DNA of 64,000 nt from Hydrangea macrophylla (lineage: Eukaryota; Streptophyta; Magnoliopsida; Cornales; Hydrangeaceae), in contig CM066995.1 in the NCBI GenBank assembly GCA_033977485.1, positions 51,707,162-51,771,161 of the forward strand, in the 5' to 3' direction. Both the position numbers and the translations under genes were made by a program. The notes under the pieces are model-generated. The model was given only the letters and a program-made list of their open reading frames with translations. It made no database searches and was not told the origin of the DNA. How positions within the stretch are numbered: position 1 is the stretch's first letter; each line of letters opens with the position of its first letter. This document shows, in pieces, positions 38,201 through 46,504 of the stretch.

Positions 38201-41200
38201 ATAAGAAAACACCACTTGAAGTTCTTTCTCATCCTTCCATATCATCTTCCATTCCTCCTCGTGTCTTTGGTTCCGTATGCTTTGTTCACAACCATTCTCC
38301 TACTCGGGGAAAATTGGACCCTCGCTCTATTAAGTGTGTGTTTGTTGCCTACTCACCAACTCAGAAGGGTTATAAGTGTTTCCATCCTCCGTCTAGGAAA
38401 TGGTATGTCTCTATGGATGTTACTTTTCATGACTCACAGTCCTACTTCCTTGACTCTCAGATATCTCTTCAGGGGGAGAAAATTAGTGAAGAGATACATG
38501 TGTTACCTATGATGATTGAGGTGAGTGAAGAAATACTTGTGTTACCTACGATGATTGAGGTGGAGGCAGAGAGAGTAGAGGAGAGGGAGCCTAAAAAAGA
38601 GAGAGTTGAGAAGAGCAAGCCTGATAAAGAGAGAGTTGAGGAGAAGGACCCTGAAAAAGAGAGAGGGAGAGTTGAAAAGGAGAATGAGTTGTTGGTCTAT
38701 TCCAGGGGAACATGGAGTAAATAGAAGACCGAAGAGACTCCAGAGTCTATTGCTCCTCCACTCCCACTGCCATTCTCTCTAAGTGATGAAGATTCAGGTA
38801 ACTCCTCTGATACACCCTCTCTTGGACCTGATGATTTAGATGTCCCTATTGCTGTCCGTAAGGGTGTTAGGTCTTGTACTCAACATCCGGTATCAAATTT
38901 TGTGTCTTATTCACACTTATCTCCCTCCTATAGAGCCTTTCTTTCAAAAATTTCCTCTGTTTGTGTTCCTAACCATGTCCAGGATGCTCTTATTGATTCC
39001 AAGTGGAAACATGCCATGGTTGAAGAGAAGAAAGCTCTTCATAAGAGTGGCACTTGGGAGTTGACAACGTTACCGAAAGGAAAAAAAATTGTGGGGTGTA
39101 AGTGGGTGTACACCGTGAAACACAGGGCTGATGGATTTATTGAGCGATTTAAAGCTGGGTTAGTAGCAAAGGGCTTCACTCAGTCTTACGGTGTGGATTA
39201 CCAGGAAACCTTTGCACCTGTTGCAAAAATGAATTACATCCGAATTCTTCTCTCTCTAACCGCTAACCTGGAGTGGCCTCTTCACCAGTTTGATGTAAAA
39301 AAATGCATTTTTGCATGGAGATTTGGAGGAGGAGGTCTATATGGATGTTCCTCCAGGTTTTGAAGACTCCAAAACAGAAGGAAAAGTTTGTAGATTGAGG
39401 AAGTCCCTATATGGGCATAAGCAGTCTCCTAGAGCCTGGTTTGAAAGATTTACCCAAGCATTGCTTCGATATGGCTTCAAGCAGAGTCACGTTGATCCAC
39501 ACTGTTCATCAAACATTCATCACTGGGTAAGACTACTACTCTCATTGTTTGTGTTGATGACATTGTGCTCACAGGAGACGATTTGGAAGAAATGGAGCGA
39601 TTGAAAGGGTACTTGGCTAGTGAATTTGACATAAAGGACTTGGGAGCGTTGAAATATTTTCTTGGGATTGAACTTGCTAGATCCAAACATGGGATATTCA
39701 TTTCCCAAAGAAAATATGTTCTTGATCTGTTGAAGGAAACTGGTATGCTTGGAAGCAAATCGTGTGATACTCCAATAGAGCCCAATCAGAAACTCAGTGA
39801 TGACACCAGTGGAGTTGTGGTTGATACGGGGAGATATCAACGGTTAGTGGGTAAGCTCATTTATCTGTCTCATACTCATTCTGATATCGCTTTCGCTGTG
39901 AGTGTTGTCAGTCAGTTCATGCACTCTTCTCAGGAGTCTCATCTCGATGCCGTTTTTCGAATCCTTCGATATTTAAAGTCTTCTCCAGGGAAGGGCCTGT
40001 TTTTTTTCAAAAAATAATCATTTTAGAGTGGAAGCCTATACTGAAGCAAACTGGCTGGCTCTATTACTGATAGGAGGTCTACATCTGGTTATTATACCTT
40101 TGTGGGAGGTAATCTGGTTACTTGGCATACCAAAAAACGTAATGTAGTGGCCAGGTCAAGTGCAGAAGCTGAGTTTAGAGCAATGGCTCAAGGGATCTGT
40201 GAACTTTTGTGGATTAAGTCCTTGTTGAAAGATTTGAAGATCGAGTTGAAGGATTCCATGAAGCTTTATTGTGATAATAAGTATGCTATTAGTATTGCTC
40301 ATAATTCAGTTCAGCACGATAGAACCAAACATGTTGAAATTGACGAGCATTTCATTAAGGAAAATCTTACTAGTGGTACCATCTGCACTCCTTTTGTGAA
40401 AATGGGTGATCAACTTGCCGATATTCTTACCAAGGGAATAGGAAGTAGATCATTTCATCCTATCTTAGACAAGCTGAATATGCGAGATATATTTTTATCA
40501 GCTTGAGGGGGAGTGTTGAGAATATTTATGTCTTTTAATTTTTTCTTGTTCTAGGGGCCCTTATGCAATTATTTACTTATTTATATATACATGAGGTCTA
40601 ACATTGTTAGCCCTAAGCTTTTGCCTTATCTCTTTGTCAACAGTTATCAACATCATCATTCAACTCAAGCATATATATCATCCATGAGTTGACTATAACT
40701 CAGCTACTTAACATAATTTCATCATTTAAAACATTTTCTCAAAGATAGAGGTTACTCACCTTGCCAGAGCCTAGAAGATCAAGAAAACAATAACTCTCTC
40801 TTTTCTTATTCTCCCTTAGGAATCAAAATCAAGTCTCAATACCAAGTATTAACATCTCTCTCCTCTTTTCTACCTTGATCTCCCTCTCTCTCCTATTTTT
40901 CACTCAAACCCTCACCTACTAGCTTGTGTAGACACAAGCTCCTCCCTCTTCCAAATCATGCTAGAACATCCCCATATATAGGCACACATCCGTCCATTTA
41001 AATAAACTACAATTTGGGCAGAGGACAAGTGTCCTCTTAGGTGTCACCTTTTTACACTTCCTATTGTGCATGGAGGACAATTGTCCTCTTAGGTGTCGCA
41101 TTCCTATCTGTGTGTCATCTTCCTACCCGTCTTACATGTGCGAAGTAACACATCGTGCCTCAACCATTATACCTCATTCTAGTTGTATGACACGCCGTGC

Positions 41201-41806
41201 TCCAACCATTACACTTCATGTTAGATGTACGACACCTTGTGCTTCTATCATTACACCCCATGCTAGTTGTACGACACCTCGTGCTTCTATCATTACGCAT
41301 CGTGCTAGTTCTATGATACCTCATGCTACCATCATTACACCTCGTGCTAGGGTGTTGACAACTCTTTGTGTACACCTTGTCAGCTACTTGCCTTGTCACC
41401 TAGGAAGCACCAGTGCGGATACGGGGACGCGAGGACGGGGAAGCGAGAGCAAGGAGTTCGGAAATTTTCCCAAAATCACCAGTGCGAGTGCAGCAGGGGT
41501 ACTTATGTAAAATATTAAAAATATATTTTATATAACATTTATATAGTAGTATATATAAACTATTCTACTAAGTACTGTTTATTTATTTATTTCAACTTTA
41601 ACAATATAATTATTTATCCATAAAAAAATAATTTGGGGGCTAAATTATAAATACAGAAGAAAGAAAGGTTTTAGAAGGGGAAAAAAAAAGCATGTGTTGA
41701 CTTGACCATCTTATAGAGAGACCCAGTCTTTGGGCTTTCAGTCCCTTCACGTTGACTTGACCATCTTATAGAGAGACCCAGTCTTAGAGCTTTCAGTCCC
41801 TTCACA

Positions 41807-41846
<40 letters not shown>

Positions 41847-43038
41847 GAAATCGAAGAAGAAGAAGAAGATGACGATGACAAAGACGAAGAAGAAGAAGAA
41901 GAAGAAGAAGAAGCAAAATCGAAGAAGAAGAAGAATCTTCTGCATTTCTTCCCCTTTCTTCTTCTTTTTTTTTTTTTCCTTTTCTTTTTTTCCCTTGAAT
42001 TTAGCGCACTCAAAAATGGCGAAGAACTCAAATGGTGTCCATACGCACTAAAGGCGCACTAACGCGCAATAAAGCCGCGTCCGCACTCCACACGCACTGA
42101 GTGCGCGTGCTTCACCAAATCTGCCGCACTAGTGCTTCTTAGCTTGTCACCTACTAGCTTCTACAGTTTTCTAGAAATGTGTCATCCAATAATTCCATAT
42201 TGACCTACTAAACCTTTGCATATTACGTTATAGCAACCACCATTTAACCTACCACATACAAAAATGTTCATATTCTTATCTTAACAATTATACCCAGTGG
42301 ACCAGTTAAGTCCACTAGTGTCAGAATATTTGGAGATGAGTAGAAATTAGGGTGCAATGGAGATGTTAAACCATCTGTTAGTGGCGGGTCCCACAAGTCA
42401 GATTTTAGAGGCTTTGTATCTGTAGGTACCTGTTAACAAGTTCAGGTGTCAAAATTAGAATTTAAATATTCTTAAAGTAAGCTAAGTCCAATACCTTTTG
42501 ACATATTATACAGGGAAGAAATTGTGATAAATGGATGTTCAGGCCATTCGGTACAAAGACAAAATTTCCCAAAAAGCCTGCCAGATGCTTGATATTAGCA
42601 TGTACAGGTGTCAAGTAAAATGTGATTTTAGCGACCACTACAGATGCACTTGGCACTCAAGTTATACTCAAATCTTTAGGCACATATCTGGAATAAATAA
42701 GAATAGGCTTTCGTGTTATGCAATATAAACAATTTAGGATTTCTGGATATTACAATATATATACGTTTAACCTCATGGAGCCAAAAAGATGTGTTATTAA
42801 CTACTAGACATGAATCTTCCCAAAACTTTTAAAAGACCATACCCTTCAGCAATAGCGGTTTTCCCCACACCAGGCTCACCAATAATAACAGGGTTGTTCT
42901 TCGTCCTCCTACATAATATTTGGATGCACCGACGAATTTCGTCATCCCGACCTATAACCGGGTCGAGTTTTCCACGCCTAGCTAGTTCAGTCAAGTCGCT
43001 CCCATACTTCTCAAGTGCCTCATATTTACCTTCAGGAT
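27730..43038 (-). CDS. CLPB4: ClpB4-type mitochondrial HSP100 disaggregase, 5' part missing
   Basis: A AAA+ chaperone of the ClpB/Hsp100 family, which extracts polypeptides from aggregates by ATP-driven threading, together with Hsp70. Seven exons (43038-42843, 35327-35273, 34443-34293, 33385-33077, 31998-31733, 31299-30370, 28041-27730) join with GT-AG borders and no frameshift into 738 residues plus a split first codon. Domains, numbered in this fragment: NBD1 with Walker A GEPGVGKT (53-60) and Walker B ILFIDE (121-126); coiled-coil M domain (about 238-380); NBD2 with Walker A GPTGVGKT (456-463), Walker B VVLFDE (524-529), sensor TSNIGS and RPEFLNR arginine finger; sensor 2 GARPVKR (670-676). 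The wording of the M domain, NBD2 and C-terminus (SPSAKD, then [10 protein letters not shown]) is closest to plant mitochondrial ClpB4 as I know it, more than plastid ClpB3 or cytosolic HSP101. About 225 N-terminal residues expected for the family are not found in the window. Confidence 0.9.
28114..28280. mobile_element. MITE family B, copy 2, in CLPB4 intron
   Basis: It has the same ends as 25989-26119 (GATCTTAGGTGCACTGAG, inverted as CAGTACACCTAAGATCCTC). (TA)n flanks both sides. The interior is GC-rich (GGCGGGGTGGGTCACGGG). Confidence 0.8.
28543..28730. mobile_element. hAT MITE in CLPB4 intron
   Basis: The ends CAGGGCCGGTCCTG and CAGGAACGGCCCTG are inverted repeats. A perfect 8-bp duplication ATTGCTAT flanks it (28535-28542, 28731-28738). 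It is 188 bp, non-coding. Confidence 0.93.
29180..30089. mobile_element. Non-autonomous hAT-like element (TAGGGGTGTA ends) in CLPB4 intron
   Basis: It starts TAGGGGTGTATACGAGC and ends GCTCGTAGACACCCCTA, with clusters of 'gagccgagctcaagc' type repeats inward of both ends. It is host to the MITE at 29391-29571. I could not confirm its target duplication. Confidence 0.65.
29391..29571. mobile_element. MITE family C, in a TA-rich run
   Basis: AGAGAGTTTCTAATTAGGGA at the left is inverted as TCCCTCCTTAGAAGCTCTCT at the right, and GTGAGGACTTCTAAT pairs with ATTAGAAGTCCTCAC. The tract is a nearly complete palindrome. ATATATATAA and TATATACATATATA flank it. Confidence 0.78.
30370..31299 (-). CDS. 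CLPB4: CLPB4 large exon: rest of M domain and NBD2
   Basis: 310 codons without a stop. It contains [14 protein letters not shown], the [17 protein letters not shown] linker, Walker A GPTGVGKT, pore loop [13 protein letters not shown], Walker [12 protein letters not shown], sensor 1 in [12 protein letters not shown] and the arginine finger [13 protein letters not shown]. All key catalytic residues are retained. Confidence 0.95.
31356..31675. mobile_element. Diverged Tourist-like MITE in CLPB4 intron
   Basis: GGCTTTGTTTGGGTCATGG at the left and AACCAAACTGAGCC at the right match the tips of 23758-23981. TTA precedes the left end, but the right flank is mutated. It lies between exons ending 31299 and 31733. 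Confidence 0.65.
31733..31998 (-). CDS. CLPB4: CLPB4 exon: coiled-coil M domain
   Basis: It begins [19 protein letters not shown] and continues as a charged heptad-rich helix ([17 protein letters not shown], then [15 protein letters not shown]), the M domain that receives Hsp70. Acceptor TTTTCAG and donor GTAACT are clear. Confidence 0.93.
32265..33076. other. CLPB4 intron, mostly unremarkable
   Basis: Between exons 31998 and 33077. The stretch 32170-32250 resembles the tip of the Mutator-like MITE at 41403 (GCATCGGTGCAAGTG). A (TA)n run lies at 33020-33045. Nothing else is recognised. Confidence 0.45.
33077..33385 (-). CDS. CLPB4: CLPB4 exon: end of NBD1 ATPase core
   Basis: It begins [16 protein letters not shown] after a split Gly and includes the LRCIGATT sensor-1 strand and the arginine-finger region [11 protein letters not shown], then the small helical subdomain through DRFLPDK. 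Donor GTAAGT follows. Confidence 0.93.
33386..34292. other. CLPB4 intron with a TATGTG repeat
   Basis: A hexanucleotide run (GTATGTGTATGTG repeating) occupies about 33942-33981. No mobile element with defined ends was seen in the rest. Confidence 0.6.
34293..34443 (-). CDS. CLPB4: CLPB4 exon with NBD1 Walker B
   Basis: It follows acceptor CTGCAG and begins [20 protein letters not shown], then [10 protein letters not shown], ending at the Walker B and HTVVGAG motif. The acidic pair D125-E126 in ILFIDE is present. The last base is the first of a split Gly codon. Confidence 0.93.
34444..35272. other. CLPB4 intron with a (TAA)n microsatellite
   Basis: About 14 TAA units lie at 35207-35249, just downstream of the 55-bp exon. 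No other feature is recognised. Confidence 0.6.
35273..35327 (-). CDS. CLPB4: CLPB4 55-bp exon
   Basis: The acceptor TTTTGCAG precedes ATTGGCTCAGCG. The exon encodes [18 protein letters not shown] after completing a split Gly, and ends AAG before donor GT. It joins both neighbours in frame, reproducing a continuous ClpB NBD1 sequence. The (TAA)n run begins only about 20 bases downstream in the intron. Confidence 0.92.
36753..37490 (+). pseudogene. Copia gag and protease remnant
   Basis: A likely start is [12 protein letters not shown] at 36753. After a frameshift near 36840, UBN2-type gag text ([20 protein letters not shown]) follows. A second frameshift leads within about 60 residues to the protease [11 protein letters not shown] at 37185. 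The CCHC knuckle and much of gag are missing, so an internal deletion has fused gag to protease. Confidence 0.75.
37570..38400 (+). pseudogene. Copia integrase remnant
   Basis: GAG-pre-integrase text ([19 protein letters not shown] at about 37575, then [14 protein letters not shown]) is followed by a decayed core ([10 protein letters not shown], then [20 protein letters not shown]) and the [20 protein letters not shown] region. Stops and frameshifts interrupt it. Confidence 0.75.
38840..40506 (+). pseudogene. Copia RT and RNase H remnant
   Basis: Three open segments cover RT ([20 protein letters not shown], then [18 protein letters not shown]), a catalytic box [11 protein letters not shown] near 39555 in place of YVDD, the [19 protein letters not shown] connection, and RNase H ([16 protein letters not shown], then LYCDN and [11 protein letters not shown]). 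Frameshifts near 39300, 39500 and 40015 inactivate it. A run of 'gagagagttgag(g/a)ag' repeats at 38560-38680 lies before RT. Confidence 0.85.
40648..41153. other. Intron tract after the copia element
   Basis: It contains CT-rich leader-like sequence and a duplicated palindrome-bearing phrase (see 41021-41088). No gene is seen. Confidence 0.5.
41021..41088. repeat. Duplicated palindrome GAGGACANNTGTCCTC
   Basis: GAGGACAAGTGTCCTC (41021-41036) and the perfect palindrome GAGGACAATTGTCCTC (41073-41088) are each followed by TTAGGTGTC. It is a 52-bp direct duplication. Confidence 0.7.
41154..41349. repeat. 42-bp minisatellite, nearly five units
   Basis: Units start at 41154, 41196, 41238, 41280 and 41322 (partial). 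Each contains a CGTGC or TGTGC start, an 'ATCATTACACC' core and a 'CTAGTTGTACGACAC' end. Because 42 is divisible by 3, the plus-strand frame stays open as 14-residue repeats within 41064-41510, but there is no sign this is a gene. Confidence 0.85.
41403..42142. mobile_element. Mutator-like MITE with 11-bp target duplication
   Basis: The left end GGAAGCACCAGTGCGG is inverted as CCGCACTAGTGCTTCTTAG. CTTGTCACCTA flanks both sides (41392-41402, 42143-42153), a perfect 11-bp duplication that fits the Mutator superfamily (9-11 bp). Inside lie a 57-bp tandem duplication (41697-41806), a (CA)n run (about 41807-41841) and GAA-rich sequence. There is no transposase. Confidence 0.8.
42154..42842. other. 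CLPB4 intron, no feature recognised
   Basis: AT-rich sequence between the Mutator-like MITE and the NBD1 exon. No gene or bounded repeat is seen. Confidence 0.5.
42843..43038 (-). CDS. CLPB4: CLPB4 exon: start of NBD1 with Walker A
   Basis: Acceptor TATAG at 43039-43043 and donor GTATGG from 42842. It encodes [12 protein letters not shown] through [15 protein letters not shown] to [13 protein letters not shown]. The exon starts in codon phase 1 (AT completes an Asp/Asn codon), so at least one upstream exon must exist. It ends with GG of a Gly codon completed by the next exon, 7.5 kb away. Confidence 0.93.
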
Positions 43039-44872
43039 CTATACCGAAAAAGAAAAAAGACGGCAGAGCATGTATGAGTAGACATAAACTAACATGAACA
43101 CCCAAGAAACAGAACCAAGAAGATCAAATAAGAAGAACAACAAGACATACATGAAACACAGCATTTGTACTTTCTCTTTACACTAGAAATACAACACAAA
43201 AGGACAATAAATGCTGGAATAAGCAGCAACTCATATTACATAAAGAAAACCTCATAAGTGATGAATGTTTCCCTTGCTAGAGAACCTATTTTGTTGCTTT
43301 AATATTTGAAGAAGTCTACACTTCAAACTTTTCAATTTTCTGAAAAATAAATTTATTACATGTTTACAAATCGTAACTAGGAGATATCTAAATTTCTCTT
43401 GCAAATCTAAAATTTTAAGACTAAAATCAGATTCCCCAATTATTATCATGACACTGAACTTTTCTCATGCTCAAAAGTGTCGCTATTATTAATATCTATC
43501 TATCCATAAAATAAAATAAAAGTGTTGACTTGCTTACACAATCCATTTGCAGGTCATTCAGTGAGTTCAAGTCATCATTGAGAAAACTTCAGAGTAAAAA
43601 CTCTTAACACTCTTTAGAAAGGAGAGAATAATTAAAATTTAGAATACGGATTTCATTATCTGCTAATACATTCCCAAAAAGAGACTTTTAGTATGGGACG
43701 GAGTATTTCTTAAACAATTAAAGGACAGATACAGAGAGAGCCAAAACGACTGGAATCTACGACTAAACTCAACGATTTCTCTAAAAAAGATTATCTATGT
43801 TGGCGATCAACTGATACATATATATGTGATGTGCATACAAGTAATGACTTTTTGAAATTGATGAGATTGTGATTAAGCGAAGAAAATAGTTCAAACAAAA
43901 AAAAAACATTTAGCTTTTGAGTTTTGATTTAGTCTATCAACTTCTCAAACTGGCATGGGTTCTACCCGTCAGAACGGCTACAGTGAGAGAGGGCATTTTC
44001 GGTTATGAAGATTGTGAAAAATTACTCACGCAGTCCGATGGGGGACCAATTTTTAAATTATAATTTGCTTGTGTATATTGAGGAAAAAACAGATTCAACG
44101 AGGTTACAAAGGATGCGATCTGAAACATTTTCAGGTATAAAACCACGGGTATTTGTAAAATTTAACAAGCTTAATTAAAAATAAAATACTATCGTCTTTG
44201 AACGTTCTACTTATAGTTACACTAGGCCCCCAAACCAAATATCCTGGCTCCACCCCTGACTGCAACTTGCAAGTAAACTTTCCTGGTTGATCACATAGTT
44301 GAAACTCAAGGGAGGAATATATTAGTGAAAGCAAACAAACCCCCATCACTTCTCCACGCCCACTTTTTCTCTAAGCCGTTAAGCAACCAGTGAGCTGCCC
44401 TTTGCCTATTGTGAGAATATATGCATGTATAGTGTTAATTTTACCAGGAGAATTTTTGTCTTTTGGGTACTTAAAAGTGTTTTTCTTTGATTTTCTGTGC
44501 TGTATTTAAGGGTTTAATCTTTTTGTTCAATGACAAGAAAGTATTATTTGGAACCTCTTTTAGTCTTCTTCTGCTTCACATCACCACTACTAAAGTACCA
44601 CTATTGAAACCCTCTCTTTGTGCAACATCTCTCTATTGTTTCTATCATATTTTCCTCAAATGCAATCAACTCACCTTTTCTATGTGAATTTTTTGATGAA
44701 AAAAAATAAAACACACACACACACACACACACACAAGGTTTACTTTTCACCGCTATTGCTTATCGCTGATGTTCATCAACACTGTTCATCATCAAAAAAA
44801 AAATTTGGGAATTTGCAATCAAATCATGTAGGCAGTCAGATGCAGACAATAAGTATTCGTTTGAATGGAGAT
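43039..44872. other. Tract upstream of the first visible CLPB4 exon
   Basis: No ClpB N-domain coding text is found on the minus strand. Remnants include GGGACGGAGTATTTC (about 43696, a Stowaway tip) and CTGGCTCCACCCCTG (about 44250, a hAT-type tip), plus a (CA)n run at 44709-44735. If CLPB4 is intact, this is intron. Confidence 0.5.
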
Positions 44873-45010
44873 TGCAAATGTGTGTAATCATGATATATTG
44901 AATGAATGAAAAGAAGAATACAAGAACCTATATATATGCTTCCAACACCTAAACTAATTCACTAGCTAAGCGATGTGGGACAACACATACAATAATACAC
45001 ACTATTAGCA
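44873..45010 (-). repeat. 3' LTR of outer copia
   Basis: It starts TGCAAATGTGTGTAATC and ends ACACTATTAGCA. The minus strand carries a TATATATAGG promoter-like box. Confidence 0.9.
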
Positions 45011-45299
45011 CTCCACCTCAAGCTGGAGCATACATGTCATATATACCAAGCTTGTTACAAATATAGTTCACTCGAATCCCTCATAATGCTTTAGTAAACA
45101 AGTCGGCTAAACTGATCGGTAGACTTCACATGCATTGTATGAATAACATTTTCCAAAAGCTTCTCTCAAACAAAGTGACAATCAACTTCAATGTGCTTTT
45201 TCCTTTCATGAAATACGGGATTAGAAGCGATATGAACTGCAGCTTGATTATCACAAAATAAATTCACTGGAGTAGTTTAAGCAAACCCAAGTTCCTCTA

Positions 45300-46503
45300 A
45301 TAAATGCTTCATCCATACTAGCTCATAAGTAGTGTGGGGCCATGGCTTTGTACTCTGATTATGCGCTAGACCGAGCTACCACAGTTTGTTTCTTGCTTTT
45401 CCATGAAATAAGGTTGCCTCCAACGATAACACAATAACCAGTAGTAGATCTCTTATCACCAGGAGAACCTGCCCAATCTGCATCAGTGTAACCTTCGACT
45501 CGTATGCGACCATGGTCTTTGTATAACAAACCACATCCTAGAGCACCTTTGAGTTATCTCAAAATGTGCATCACTGCATCCCAATGAGTTGTTCGAGGAC
45601 AATCCATAAACTGGCTAATCACACTCATAGCGAATGCAATATCAGGTCTAGTTACTGTTAGGTAATTAAGCTTCCCTACCAGACGTCCGTACTGTCCTGG
45701 GTCATCAATGAGCTCTCCCTTATCTGGTAACAACTTAGTATTAGGATCCATAGAGAATCCAAGGGCTTGGACCCTAACATGCCTGTTTCAGAGAGCAGAT
45801 CAAGAAATACTTTCTTTGAGAGAGACAAATCCCTTCACTAAATCTAGCCACTTCAATACCTAGAAAGTATCTAAGTCGTCCCAAGTCTTTAGTTTGGAAC
45901 TGCTTTTGCAAGAAGCGCTTCAACTCTTGAATTCCCTTGGAACCATCTCCAGTTATAACAATATCATCAACGTAAACAACAAGTAGTATTTTAACTGCTG
46001 AAGAGTGCTTATAAAAAGGCAGGGTGATCAACACCACACCGCTGGAGACCAAATTCAGCAACAGCTTCACTAAATCTTCCAAACCAAGCACGAGGGGATT
46101 GTTTCAGACCAAATAGGGACTTTTTTAACCGACAAACCATAATAGACTCCCCTTGAGCAACAAACCCAGGTGGTTGCTCCATATACACCTCTTCCAAAAG
46201 AGTGCCATTTAAAAAGGCATTTTTGACATCCAACTAATGTAACGGCCAGTGAACAAGCGGCAAGGGAGATAAAGAGACGAATGGAAGCAATCTTGGCAAC
46301 CGAACAGAACGTCTCGGAATAATCAAGACCATAACTTCAGTATAGCCCTTGGCAACAAAACGTGCTTTCAACCGATCAAGGGCGCCATTAGGATGCATTT
46401 TAACAGTAAAAACCCAACGACACCAAACTACAGATTTCCCAAATGGAAGAGGAACCAATTCCCAAGTACCAGTTTCTCTCAAGGCAAGCATCTCATCCTC
46501 CAT
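45300..46503 (-). pseudogene. Outer copia RT and RNase H remnant
   Basis: Several open segments: WELVPLPFGKSVVWCRWVFT with LKARFVAKGYTEV (46503 leftward), KNAFLNGTLLEEVYMEQPPG with [11 protein letters not shown] (46233 leftward), the catalytic VVYVDDIVITGDG (about 45975) with TKDLGRLRYFLGIEVA, and YGRLVGKLNYLTVTRPDIAF (45751 leftward). RNase H continues to about 45300 with stops. The YVDD box is kept, but frameshifts separate the pieces. Confidence 0.85.
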
Positions 46504-46504
46504 A

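Larger units (their letters stand above)
36196..40642 (+). mobile_element. Complete but inactive copia element in CLPB4 intron
   Basis: LTRs are 36196-36333 (138 bp) and 40514-40642 (129 bp), both TGTTGAG...CAACA. A PBS TGGTATCAGAGCC follows the first directly, and a purine tract GCTTGAGGGGGAG precedes the second. The target duplication GTTAT is at 36191-36195 and 40643-40647. Domain order protease, integrase, RT, RNase H identifies copia. The LTRs differ by several substitutions and indels, and coding frames are broken, so it is old. It lies in the same strand direction opposite to CLPB4. Confidence 0.92.
35780..42300 (-). mobile_element. Possible gypsy LTR tract hosting later insertions (extent uncertain)
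   Basis: The flanks of the copia insertion (35800-36190 and 40648-41390) read like a minus-strand gypsy LTR: GAGCTAAAGCCCAGTGAGTAA, and a TATA-like CCCCATATATAGGC at 40970 after a CTAGCTTGTGTAGACACAAGC hairpin. No partner LTR or internal region is present, and I cannot fix the ends. Confidence 0.3.

Noticed and set aside
41154..41349. CRISPR-like array
   Set aside because: Units are contiguous 42-bp repeats without spacers, in a plant genome.
41064..41510. 148-residue plus-strand frame with 14-residue repeats
   Set aside because: It is a by-product of the 42-bp minisatellite and runs into the Mutator-like MITE.
41807..42051. Ser/Cys-Val and Lys-rich frames
   Set aside because: These are translations of (CA)n and (GAA)n simple repeats.
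27730..43038. Plastid ClpB3, cytosolic HSP101 or ClpC identity
   Set aside because: The M-domain and C-terminal wording fit ClpB4 better; ClpC lacks this long M domain. Without the transit peptide the organelle cannot be proven.
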